Shown in pieces: positions 46,835 through 54,443 of a DNA stretch of 64,000 bases. The DNA is from G965222535 sp965222535 (GTDB lineage Bacteria > Pseudomonadota > Gammaproteobacteria > HK1). The position numbers and the translations under genes are program-made. The notes beneath the pieces were generated by a model. The model worked only from the letters and a program-made list of their open reading frames with translations. It was not told where the DNA came from and made no database searches. Position 1 is the first letter of the stretch; each line of letters begins with the position of its first letter. The stretch is taken from the NCBI GenBank assembly GCA_965222535.1, contig OZ244957.1:1240001-1304000 (forward strand), written 5' to 3'.

Positions 46835-47683
46835 ATGTTTCACTTGCTCGTAGCGTATGAAGGATGGGCAGAGGGCTCTGATACAATTTCTAACAGCCGA
46901 ATCTATATTAAAGAGAAGGACGAACTGGGGAAACAGTTCCTAACCAATGGAAAGCTTGATATTACACAACTAAACAAGGTACCTGCATTGTTGGTTACGG
47001 AAACTGGCGGTACTGGTCTTCAATTTGCAAAAGTTGCTCACATTATCGCCATTAACCAAGACTCAAGAGATACTGAAATCCAATATGCAATTGATGAAAG
47101 CATACGACCAATATCAAATACAGATCTAGAAAAATACACAGCGCAACTCGGAATAAGTAAATCCACTCTAAAGCATACCCATTGGGAAGTAAATCAAGCC
47201 GATTTATTCAAGATTCTTTTGCTAAACCAACAAAAAAATATTCTAACTCCTTCAGTTTTCAATATTGAATCGCTCGGCAACCAGGACTCAAGTCTTGTGT
47301 CTGTAATGATGCCATTTCAAGCTGAGTTCAATAATGCATATGATGCAATACAGACTGCTGTTACTTCGGTGGGATTTAATTGCGTAAAAGCAAATAATTT
47401 CTGGAAACATGACTTCATAATTCAAGATATAGTGGATTTGATAGCAAAGGCAAAGGTAGTTATATGTGATTGCTCTGGCAGAAATCCAAACGTATTTTAC
47501 GAAGCGGGAATTGCTCACGCACTAGGTAAAGAAGTTATATTAATTGCACAATCAGACCATGACGTTCCTTTTGATCTGTATCACATTCGCTATGTGAAAT
47601 ATTTAAACAATGGCGAGGGGTTATTAACATTGGGAAAAGAAGTCATATCACGAATCCAAACCTTAGCAAGATACAACCTTTGA
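46835..47683 (+). CDS. Cassette gene 1: TIR / nucleoside 2-deoxyribosyltransferase-like protein
   Basis: The 282-residue product has an unrecognised N-terminal half (about 1-130) and a C-terminal Rossmann-like domain reading VSVMMPFQAEFNNAYDAIQT, IIQDIVDLIAKAKVVICDCS and GRNPNVFYEAGIAHALGKEV, then FDLYHIRYVKY. This pattern, with a conserved Glu in FYEAGIAHA, is shared by TIR-like and nucleoside deoxyribosyltransferase-like domains, some of which are NAD-cleaving defence effectors. Function is not established. The gene is A+T-rich and ends 16 bp before an attC-like site, so it looks like an integron cassette. Confidence 0.75.
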   Translation: MFHLLVAYEGWAEGSDTISNSRIYIKEKDELGKQFLTNGKLDITQLNKVPALLVTETGGTGLQFAKVAHIIAINQDSRDTEIQYAIDESIRPISNTDLEKYTAQLGISKSTLKHTHWEVNQADLFKILLLNQQKNILTPSVFNIESLGNQDSSLVSVMMPFQAEFNNAYDAIQTAVTSVGFNCVKANNFWKHDFIIQDIVDLIAKAKVVICDCSGRNPNVFYEAGIAHALGKEVILIAQSDHDVPFDLYHIRYVKYLNNGEGLLTLGKEVISRIQTLARYNL

Positions 47684-47695
47684 AGAACAGTAATC

Positions 47696-47784
47696 ACATA
47701 ACAATCACATGCACACCGGCAGCAAAAAGCGCGCGCTTGTTCCTTGCTCTGCTTTTTGCTGCCGGTGATGCGAGGCATTAGGGC
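47696..47784 (+). other. attC-like recombination site 1
   Basis: TAAC (47699-47702) opens an imperfect palindrome whose core is a perfect 16-bp stem, ACCGGCAGCAAAAAGC at 47715-47730 and its complement at 47751-47766, around a 20-base loop. The site ends ATTAGGG at 47777-47783, one base off the core consensus at each end (GTTRRRY). The layout of short core boxes outside and a long stem inside, with mismatches between, is that of an integron attC. It follows cassette gene 1 and precedes cassette gene 2. Confidence 0.7.
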
Positions 47785-47801
47785 TAAAAGGAGGCATAAG
47801 A

Positions 47802-48387
47802 ATGAAGTGGATTGATAAAACGATATTCTGTTTGCTATTTTTGGTGGCAGTCCCCGCATTCTCTGGACAGGCTGTTGCTATCGGTTTGGGCAAAGACAAT
47901 CCAGACACCCTTATTGGCACAAAATCAACAGATTACAGCATCGGTGGTTTTCGACTCGGCCTTACCCATAAGCAAACTTGGAGGATGCTTGAGAAGAGCA
48001 ACTTATTTCCGGGAGAAAGATCTAGTACCAATCCATCTCTTTATCTATGTCTACAGTCGCAATGTTGATGGATCCAAGGGAAAGGGGGTTTTATACCTAA
48101 TATGGGAACTAGGAGAAAGAAAAATGAGAGAAATAACGGTGTTCCAAGACTGCCGTAGTTTTCTTTCACAGAGTTTTCGCCGATTACTGACCTTCGAAGC
48201 GGTAGACGATAGTTCTGAATTCAAGAGAAAGTTCATAGGGTATGCAAACAATTCTAAGATCACACTGGACGTGCCCGATAGGAAGCATGCAACCTACTTC
48301 TATGATGAAATCGGACTTGAAGTCACCTACAAGCATAGTTCCTACGGCGATGAAGTTGTATTCGCAATTATGCAACCAAAGCCCTAA
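47802..48387 (+). pseudogene. Cassette gene 2: exported hypothetical protein, probably frameshifted
   Basis: An AAAGGAGG box precedes ATG 47802. The first frame gives a signal peptide (KWIDKTIFCLLFLVAVPAFS, then GQAVA) and GGFRLGLTHKQTWRMLEKSN, then stops at 48066-48068. The second frame continues smoothly from about 48020 as PIHLFIYVYSRNVDGSKGKG and LTFEAVDDSSEFKRKFIGYA to a TAA at 48385-48387, which lies inside the next attC box. One frameshift between about 48010 and 48060 would join them into one protein of about 195 residues. I do not recognise the family. A sequencing error is possible. Confidence 0.6.
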
Positions 48388-48452
48388 CAAGACGCTCCAC
48401 CAGACGGCAATTCTGTTGCACTCCATTGCGTCGCTGAGTTTGACCGTTAGGC
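48382..48452 (+). other. attC-like recombination site 2
   Basis: CCCTAACA at 48382-48389 and GTTAGGC at 48446-48452 match the two outer core boxes of attC. Between them GACGGCAAT and ATTGCGTC pair with one extrahelical G, and GCTCCACC lies where the L box is expected. At 71 bp it is within the usual attC range. The stop codon of cassette gene 2 is part of the left core box, as is common for cassettes. Confidence 0.8.
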
Positions 48453-48524
48453 ATTTACAGAACGTAGCCCTGCAGATACTTGGATTCTATTGGCGGCATA
48501 GATGGAGGTAGCTATGGCTATTGG

Positions 48525-48720
48525 GGCAATGACCCTTCCAGCAATCATTTCATGGTGCCGCTGACCGGTCTTCGCCGGTCAGCGAACGGCGCGCCGTAGG
48601 CGCACCTTATTCTCCTGAAAACCAAGCGCAGCTTGTTTTTCAGGATTAAACAACGCTTCAGATTCCAGAGTCTTACCCGAAGCTATTCCAGAGAGCTAAA
48701 CGGAGTCATTCCAAAGTGTT
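48525..48720 (-). repeat. Inverted type B fragment with ATTTCATGGTGCC module
   Basis: GCAATCATTTCATGGTGCCG is followed by a nested hairpin GCTGACCGG/CCGGTCAGC. Hairpin 48614-48654 (CCTGAAAA-C-CAAGC, loop GCA, GCTTG-T-TTTTCAGG) follows, then CCAGAG at 48665 and 48688 and CCAAAG at 48711, exactly 23 bp apart. The order hairpin then CCAGAG is the reverse of other copies, so the fragment is inverted. Confidence 0.75.
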
Positions 48721-49142
48721 GGGAAAGAACTTGGGCGGTGTCTCTGGGATCTTTTAATATTTTAATCCGCAACTGCACAAGCTACGCTTGGCAGTTGCGG
48801 AGAGATTTGCACAAAAGACGTTTGTATTGGGGGAAGAGTGAAGGCGTGTTTAACCCACCTAAACGCGGTACCCCCTTCCCCCAAGCCCCTAACCCCAGTA
48901 TCGCCTGCGCCCTCGCCTCGACGCCGTGCTGGCCTCGGGCTTCGGGCAAGGCTCTGGCAGGGCTTCGGGTAAGGCTCTGGCATAGTGGAGGGCGACGTCT
49001 CTGGAATTGGGAGCAATGACCCTTCCAGCAATCATTTCGTGGTGCCGTTAGGCGCACCTAATTAAAATTAAAAACGATTATCTTCAAGTAGCATGAGTAT
49101 AGTGCAAGCAATAGCATGGATAATTTTTCGCTTATCAGCCCC
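48721..49142 (+). repeat. Type B composite repeat, copy 5
   Basis: CTCTGG at 48742, hairpin 48767-48800 (CCGCAACTGC/GCAGTTGCGG outer, CAAGC-TAC-GCTTG inner), the TTGGGGGAAG/CCTTCCCCCAA arms, CTCTGG at 48952, 48975 and 48999, then the module and CTTCAAGTAGCATGAGTATA. The end, GTGCAAGCAATAGCATGG with ATAATTTTTCGCTTAT, repeats the end of copy 4. Confidence 0.9.
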
Positions 49143-49149
49143 GTTAGAT
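49143..49149 (+). other. Possible integron core site GTTAGAT before cassette 3
   Basis: GTTAGAT fits GTTRRRY and lies at the junction between a type B repeat and the rmuC-like cassette, 34 bp before its ATG. It may be the right end of an attC whose left part was replaced by the repeat. Confidence 0.45.
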
Positions 49150-49182
49150 AAAAATTACCCAAAATGATTGAGAGATAGAAAA

Positions 49183-50688
49183 ATGGATGAGATATTAATT
49201 TGGTCAGCACCTCTGTTGTCAGGCATTAGTGTATTGCTACTGCTACTGCTGCTGCTTCTTATTGCTGTGATAAAAAAACGAGGATCAAATAGCGGAGCAG
49301 TTACTGAGAGAGTGGTTCGTGATGAATTTAGGGAGACACGAAAAGAAACCGCAGAAGACGCACGGAGGCTTAGAGAAGAGGTGTCGGGAACCCAGAAGGT
49401 AACAAACGAAACTGTGGTAAATACAATTTCAGAAATAGGAAAATCACATCAGGAAGGCATGGATGCAGTTGAAAAACGCGTTAAATCTCTCGTTGATTCG
49501 AACGAAAGTCGCTTGGACAAACTTCGTGAAACCATCGAAACGCAGATGAAATTAATTCAGTCTAGTAACGACGAAAAAATAAAGAATATGCAGGATGCAG
49601 TTACAAAAACGATCAGCGAGATGAAAAAATCCCAACAAGATGATTTGCACTCAGTTGAAAAACGTGTGAAGTCCTTGGCAGATTCAAACGAAATCCGTTT
49701 GGATAAGCTGCGAGAGACTCTTGATAACAAGATGAAATCATTGCAAGAGAATAATGAAAAGAAACTCGATCAAATGAGGCAAACTGTAGACGAAAAACTT
49801 CAGAGCACATTAGAGAAGCGACTTGGCGAATCGTTTAAGTTGGTTAGTGAGCGCCTTGAAGCTGTTCAGCGCGGTTTGGGAGATATGCAGAATCTTGCAA
49901 CCGGTGTCGGCGATCTGAAACGTATGCTCACTAATGTAAAAACACGTGGAACATGGGGTGAGTTTCAAATAGCTGATATTCTTGAACAACTGTTAACCCC
50001 GGAACAATATGGAAAAAATATCCAGCCCAAGAAAGGTTCGAGTGAAACAGTGGAGTATGCTATTCGCCTACCCGGACAAAGTGATTCGTCAGAAGTCTGG
50101 TTGCCAATAGACTCTAAATTTCCTCAAGAAGACTATCAAAGATTGATAAATGCATCTGAAAATGCGGATTCAGAAGCTGTTGAAAAATCAACGGCAGCAT
50201 TGGTTCGCTCAATACAGAATTCAGCCAAAGATATTGCAGATAAATATGTAGATCCACCACATACAACTGATTTTGCAATAATGTTTCTTCCAACCGAGGG
50301 ACTTTACTCTGAGGTTTTAAGACAACCTGGGATGGTGGAAAAATTACAACAACAATATCGTGTAGTCGTAGCTGGTCCAACAACATTATCTGCTATTTTG
50401 AACAGCTTGAGGATGGGTTTTAGAACATTAGCTATTGAGAAACGATCGAGCGAAGTCTGGACGGTCCTTTCAGCTGTAAAAACAGAGTTTGGTAAATTTG
50501 GTGAAGTACTATCTAAGGTTAAAAAGCAACTTGACACAGCATCTAATACAATAGAAAAAACTGGTGTCCGCACGAGAGCAATGGAAAGGAAGCTTCGAGA
50601 TGTTGAAGAGCTACCAGTGGATGAATCGACTAAGTTACTGGGTCTCGATAACGTAAATAATCCGAACAATAACGAGGATAAGAGTTAG
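49183..50688 (+). CDS. rmuC: Cassette gene 3: RmuC-family DNA recombination protein
   Basis: Starting at ATG 49183 (MDEILIWSAPLLSGISVLLL) the product has 501 residues. A membrane helix (about 8-30) is followed by a long coiled coil containing a duplicated unit: VEKRVKSLVDSNESRLDKLR and VEKRVKSLADSNEIRLDKLR about 56 residues apart. The RmuC domain follows (TWGEFQIADILEQLLTPEQY, LPIDSKFPQEDYQRLINA, FLPTEGLYSEVLRQPGM, GPTTLSAILNSLRMGFRTLA). RmuC limits certain recombination events and has a nuclease-like core. The gene is A+T-rich and has the left half of an attC site after its stop, so it is likely a cassette copy rather than the housekeeping one. Confidence 0.9.
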   Translation: MDEILIWSAPLLSGISVLLLLLLLLLIAVIKKRGSNSGAVTERVVRDEFRETRKETAEDARRLREEVSGTQKVTNETVVNTISEIGKSHQEGMDAVEKRVKSLVDSNESRLDKLRETIETQMKLIQSSNDEKIKNMQDAVTKTISEMKKSQQDDLHSVEKRVKSLADSNEIRLDKLRETLDNKMKSLQENNEKKLDQMRQTVDEKLQSTLEKRLGESFKLVSERLEAVQRGLGDMQNLATGVGDLKRMLTNVKTRGTWGEFQIADILEQLLTPEQYGKNIQPKKGSSETVEYAIRLPGQSDSSEVWLPIDSKFPQEDYQRLINASENADSEAVEKSTAALVRSIQNSAKDIADKYVDPPHTTDFAIMFLPTEGLYSEVLRQPGMVEKLQQQYRVVVAGPTTLSAILNSLRMGFRTLAIEKRSSEVWTVLSAVKTEFGKFGEVLSKVKKQLDTASNTIEKTGVRTRAMERKLRDVEELPVDESTKLLGLDNVNNPNNNEDKS

Positions 50689-50693
50689 AAATC

Positions 50694-50746
50694 ATCTAAC
50701 AAGGCAAATGCATATGGACGGCAAAAAGCGCCACTCCTTTGTCGCT
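50694..50746 (+). other. Left half of an attC-like site, cut by a type B repeat
   Basis: CTAACAAGGCAAATGCATAT, GGACGGCAAAAAGCGCC and ACTCCTTTGTCGCT have the form of the left arm and loop of a typical attC. The expected right arm (GGCGCTTTTTGCCG and a GTTAG core) does not follow. Instead CTCTGG at 50745 begins type B sequence. Confidence 0.65.
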
Positions 50747-51030
50747 CTGGAAATGCGGCTGCGGGCGCAAGGCTTTGGGACCTTTAATATTTTAATCCGC
50801 AAACTGCACAAGCTGCGCTTGGCAGTTGCGGAGAGATTTGTAGAAAAGCCGTTTGTATTGGGGGAAGGGTGAAGGCGTGTTTAACCCACCTAAACGCTCG
50901 CTGTACTCCCTTCCCCCAAGCCCCTAACACCCAGTACAGCCTGCGCTTTCGGCTTAGCGCCGTGCTATTGTGCTTCGTTGGATGCTCTGGAATGGCTTTG
51001 GGCAAGGTTTCTGAGATCTTTTATAATCCC
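50745..51030 (+). repeat. Type B composite repeat, copy 6
   Basis: CTCTGG at 50745, CTTTGG at 50773, hairpin 50797-50831 (CCGCAAACTGC/GCAGTTGCGG outer with one bulge, CAAGC-TGC-GCTTG inner: the loop base differs from copies 3 and 5). The TTGGGGGAAGGG/CCCTTCCCCCAA arms and CTCTGG at 50985 follow. It fills the gap between the rmuC cassette and the glycosyltransferase. Confidence 0.85.
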
Positions 51031-51087
51031 TTTTCCCAATAAGACACCCAGTAGGGCGCATCGAATCCGAAAAATAGTCTTCGCCCC

Positions 51088-51978
51088 ATGAATCCCAGCG
51101 CCTCTATCAGCACCGTTATCCCGACCTATAACCGCGCTCACTGTATCAAGCGCGCACTGGACAGTGTTCTGGCGCAGACGCGACCGGTGGATGAAATTTT
51201 GGTTGTTGACGATGGCTCTGGAGACAACTTGGCGAGCGCGCTTGCACCGTATGCTGGGGCGGTGCGCGTTATTCGCCACCCGACCAATCGGGGAGCCAGC
51301 GCGGCGCGCAATACCGGTATTGAGAATGCCTGCGGCGATTATGTTGCCTTTCTCGATAGCGATGACACTTGGCAACCCGACAAAACCGCTTGTCAGGTAG
51401 CGTTTATGCACACCACTGGAGTTCCTGTCAGTTGCGCGGATATCATGGTCGTCGTCAGCTGCCAGCCGCCACATGTTATCGCTGTCAACCGCCCGTATGA
51501 TCGCATCATGCCGTTATCTCAGCTGGCGTGGGGGTGCTATCAGAGTCCGGGTGCTACGATGATCGGTGATCGCCGGTTGCTGCTGGCTGTCGGTGGTTTT
51601 GATACGCAGTTTGCGCGCTACGAGGATTGGGATCTGTTGCTGCGGATGGGACTCGGCGGCTATCGCATCGGCTATCTCAGGCAGGCGGTAGCGCATTACT
51701 ATCAGGGGATAAATTATGTACCGTGCAGGGCGCATGCATCACTGGATGCGCTCCTCGCCAAATATGCGCCGCTGTTATCCGATCAACCGGCCCTTTATCG
51801 GCGGCTAAGAGCGGGGGCTGCATTCAATCGCGCCGCGTTGTATACAGCGGAAAGGAAATACCTTGGTGTCGCTGCTGAGCTGCTGAAGTCACTTTATTGG
51901 CAGCCGCTCAACTGGCCGATACGGGTGGTTCTGAGGCAATCGCTGTTGCGGCGCATGCGCCGCAACAGGAGACAGTAG
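51088..51978 (+). CDS. Family 2 glycosyltransferase
   Basis: This 296-residue GT-A fold enzyme shows ISTVIPTYNRAHCIKRALDS, VDEILVVDDGSGDN, NRGASAARNTGIENACGDYV and FLDSDDTW, in which the DSD carries the metal/nucleotide-sugar aspartates. FDTQFARYEDWDLLLRMGL is the usual acceptor-side block. The C-terminus ends in a basic tail (LLRRMRRNRRQ). It likely adds sugars to a surface polysaccharide or lipid; donor and acceptor are unknown. No other polysaccharide genes flank it, though the PglK-like exporter at 34 kb might be related. Confidence 0.88.
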   Translation: MNPSASISTVIPTYNRAHCIKRALDSVLAQTRPVDEILVVDDGSGDNLASALAPYAGAVRVIRHPTNRGASAARNTGIENACGDYVAFLDSDDTWQPDKTACQVAFMHTTGVPVSCADIMVVVSCQPPHVIAVNRPYDRIMPLSQLAWGCYQSPGATMIGDRRLLLAVGGFDTQFARYEDWDLLLRMGLGGYRIGYLRQAVAHYYQGINYVPCRAHASLDALLAKYAPLLSDQPALYRRLRAGAAFNRAALYTAERKYLGVAAELLKSLYWQPLNWPIRVVLRQSLLRRMRRNRRQ

Positions 51979-52177
51979 GCGGGAAAAAGGATATGCCTCC
52001 GCGCTTTACCGGCGACATAATAGGGCAGTCGAATGTGTGAGGGCGGTTTTTGATCTGCCATAGAGACTATGCTATGGTACCTTTATTCACTGAAGGGCCT
52101 GACCATGAGGGCCGGGGCAGCTATTGTCCGTGCACTCAAGGCATTGCTGCATGAAGAATACTATCCATAAATACCAA

Positions 52178-52333
52178 TAGGGAACCTCGAAAAACCTTAG
52201 CGAGATGGGGGGGGGGTGAAGGAAAGGGAGCGGTCACTTGCATCGTAAGCCAATAAGTTATGACCCTTCCCCCAATAGACAAGCCCCGCAGGGTGCCTCA
52301 AACAATCTGCAAAGCGGATTTTTCGAGGCACCC
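52178..52333. repeat. Type A repeat upstream of amtB
   Basis: The left edge GGGAACCTCGAAAAACC is followed by GCGAGATGGGGGGGGGGTG, a centre with GCATCGTAAGCCAATAAG, CCCTTCCCCCAATAGACAAG, and the hairpin 52291-52333 (GGGTGCCTCAAACAATCTGC, loop AAA, GCGGATTTTTCGAGGCACCC). It lies 79 bp before the amtB start, so the amtB promoter is probably between the hairpin and the gene. Confidence 0.8.
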
Positions 52334-52411
52334 AATAGGTTATAAATTATCTTGGGGTGTTCATAATGAGCACAATCGGACCAATTAATACGTTTTGCGA
52401 GACCATCGACT

Positions 52412-53716
52412 ATGTTGAAGTACGTTTTACAGCTTGCCGGCGCGGGGTTCCCGCTGCTGTTATCAGCAACCCCGGTCGGGGCGCAAGATAGCGCTCTTGA
52501 CAGCGGTGATACGGCCTGGGTGCTGGCTGCCAGCGCCTTAGTCATGCTGATGACATTGCCAGGATTGGTCATGTTCTACGGTGGGCTGGCGCGCTCCAAA
52601 GCCGTGTTATCGGTAGCGATACACTGCTTTGCGATCGCCTGCTTGGCGGCGTTGTTGTTTGTTTTTGTAGGCTATACCTTGGCCTACGGCAATAGCGTCA
52701 ACGGCGTTATCGGTGGTTTGGAACATCTATTTTTGTTCGGCATCACACGTGATGCCTTGCATGGCTCAATCCCAACCACCGTGTTCGTTCTGTTTCAGAT
52801 GGTATTCGCTATCATTACCCCAGCGCTAATTGTTGGTGCCTATCCAGAGCGCATAAAGTTTACGGCGGTGTTGATCATCAGCGGGGCATGGCTGTTGCTG
52901 GTGTACATCCCGATCTGCCACTGGATATGGGGAGGAGGTTGGCTTGGTCAGTTGGGCGTGATGGATTTCGGCGGTGGTTTGGTAGTGCATGCAACCGCTG
53001 GGGTGGCGGCGTTAGTGATTGCTTCGATGGTAGGGCCGCGGCGTGGTTTTCCTGATCATCTTTATCCGCCGCACCAACCGGGGATGACGGCGATCGGCGC
53101 AGCATTGCTATGGGTTGGTTGGTTCGGCTTCAATGGCGGTAGCCAACTCGCAGCCGATGGGAATGCCGCGATGGCGATCGTCACCACCAATATCGGTGCC
53201 GCCAGCGGTGCTATTGTCTGGTCATTGATCGAGTGGCGCAAATGCGGTAAGCCGTCTTTGATCGGCACAGTCACCGGAGTGATTGCAGGGTTAGCAGCGA
53301 TCACCCCGGCTTCTGGTTTTGTTGGCCCGCTGGGCGCATTGATTATTGGTGCCTTATCGGGATTGGCGTGTTATTTTGCCGTCTCGTGGATCAAGTATTC
53401 GCTCAACATCGACGACTCACTGGATGTGTTCAGCGTACACGGCGTAGGCGGCATAATTGGTTCGCTGCTGGTGGCGCTATTGGCGACCTCCTTTTGGGGC
53501 GGCAACGGCTTATCCGTTGAGAGTGGGACGATTAAGGAGCAGCTTGGCGTACAGTTGATCGCCGTATTGGTGACTGGGGGTTGGACCTTTGTGGTGACGT
53601 ATATAATTGTCAGGCTGACTCGCGTGTGGGTTGGTGAGTTACGGGTTGATGAGGAAGAGGAATGGGTCGGGCTGGATCTATCGACTCACGGGGAGCGCGG
53701 CTATGATCTTGGATGA
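52412..53716 (+). CDS. amtB: Ammonium transporter AmtB
   Basis: This 434-residue inner-membrane channel for ammonia/ammonium starts with a signal peptide (MLKYVLQLAGAGFPLLLSAT, cleaved after VGA), as AmtB does, and has eleven predicted helices. Visible blocks are LPGLVMFYGGLARSKAVLSV, CHWIWGGG, GGLVVHATAGVAALV with the first pore histidine, and FSVHGVGGIIGSLLVAL with the second. GWFGFNGGSQLA is also diagnostic. A PII-like gene follows 234 bp downstream, reversing the usual glnK-amtB order. Confidence 0.95.
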   Translation: MLKYVLQLAGAGFPLLLSATPVGAQDSALDSGDTAWVLAASALVMLMTLPGLVMFYGGLARSKAVLSVAIHCFAIACLAALLFVFVGYTLAYGNSVNGVIGGLEHLFLFGITRDALHGSIPTTVFVLFQMVFAIITPALIVGAYPERIKFTAVLIISGAWLLLVYIPICHWIWGGGWLGQLGVMDFGGGLVVHATAGVAALVIASMVGPRRGFPDHLYPPHQPGMTAIGAALLWVGWFGFNGGSQLAADGNAAMAIVTTNIGAASGAIVWSLIEWRKCGKPSLIGTVTGVIAGLAAITPASGFVGPLGALIIGALSGLACYFAVSWIKYSLNIDDSLDVFSVHGVGGIIGSLLVALLATSFWGGNGLSVESGTIKEQLGVQLIAVLVTGGWTFVVTYIIVRLTRVWVGELRVDEEEEWVGLDLSTHGERGYDLG

Positions 53717-53814
53717 TATGTCGCTGCAGCCACTGGTACCAACGTGACCGCTGTACAGCCATCCTTTTCAGGGGCGTTGCTGATGACGTTGGTTGGCTAC
53801 CGGCTTGGATGCAT

Positions 53815-53922
53815 TTTATTGGAGAAAGGGAGTATCGGTTGATGGGTGGTTATGAGCGTGCGTTGGGCGAAGCGTTGGGCTCAGTTCCTTACCAACTCCA
53901 TCCTTAGGGTTTTTTCGATGTA
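53815..53922. repeat. Degraded type A repeat between amtB and the PII-like gene
   Basis: TTATTGGAGAAAGGGAGTAT and, 80 bp later, CAACTCCATCCTTAGGG with TTTTTTCGATGT resemble the two edges of type A. The G-rich and C-rich arms have decayed. Confidence 0.4.
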
Positions 53923-53950
53923 CACGTAACGTACTATGGGATACTGCGCG

Positions 53951-54277
53951 ATGAAATTAATTACTGCAAGAATCAGCCCCTATCGACTGGATAGCGTGCA
54001 CGCGGCGCTGGTCAGCCTTGGAATCGAGAACATGATGGCGACTGATATCAAGTATTTTAATAAAACCATGAGTCATACCGAGGTGCACCGCGGGCATACG
54101 TATAGCGTTCAGTTTATGCCGATGGTTAAGATAGAAGCGGTAATAGCAGACGATATGATCAAAACCGTGGTGGATACTCTTTACAAAACCGCCAATCTGG
54201 AGCGCAGCGAAGGTGATGGCGCAAGCAGCGAAGGTGATGGCGCAAATAGTACAGTCCTCGTCTCTGATCTGCTATAA
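53951..54277 (+). CDS. Atypical PII (GlnB/GlnK-like) signalling protein
   Basis: From ATG 53951 (MKLITARISPYRLDSVHAAL) the 108-residue product follows the PII fold up to about residue 85. The T-loop reads SHTEVHRGHTYSVQF: Tyr51, the uridylylation site of enteric PII, is kept, but position 46 is His and the nearby Arg-Gln-Lys run is replaced. The B-loop TGKIGDGKI is absent; instead there is a short duplication (SEGDGAS-SEGDGAN) and the ATP-binding C-terminal Arg residues are lost. It follows amtB and probably still interacts with it, but nucleotide binding is doubtful. Confidence 0.8.
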   Translation: MKLITARISPYRLDSVHAALVSLGIENMMATDIKYFNKTMSHTEVHRGHTYSVQFMPMVKIEAVIADDMIKTVVDTLYKTANLERSEGDGASSEGDGANSTVLVSDLL

Positions 54278-54302
54278 GCCTCGGCTGACGCCGCACTGAT
54301 CA

Positions 54303-54443
54303 GTGGTCACGCTGGAGGATCACGAGGGTGAGTTTCGCTATGTGGGTGCGATGATCGCTTTGCTGGCGGTGTTTGGAGGGGCATGCTTTGCAATCAAATT
54401 TTTCAAGGAGCCAATCGACGGCGCTTATAAAGGCTGTTGCTAA
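54303..54443 (+). CDS. Possible small membrane peptide
   Basis: GTG 54303 opens a 46-codon frame with one predicted membrane helix (VGAMIALLAVFGGACFAIKF) flanked by charged residues, ending at TAA 54441. No clear ribosome binding site was seen and I know no homologue. It lies in the 370 bp between the PII-like gene and the STAS gene, where nothing else is supported. Confidence 0.3.
   Translation: MVTLEDHEGEFRYVGAMIALLAVFGGACFAIKFFKEPIDGAYKGCC

Noticed and set aside
46397..49004. CTCTGG-spaced units considered as a CRISPR-like array
   Set aside because: The constant part is only six bases, arrays have two or three units, the intervals are diverged versions of one another, and no cas gene is present.
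52412..53907. 64-codon ORF at 53713-53907 between amtB and the PII-like gene
   Set aside because: No homology, no start signal, and it overlaps degraded type A repeat sequence.
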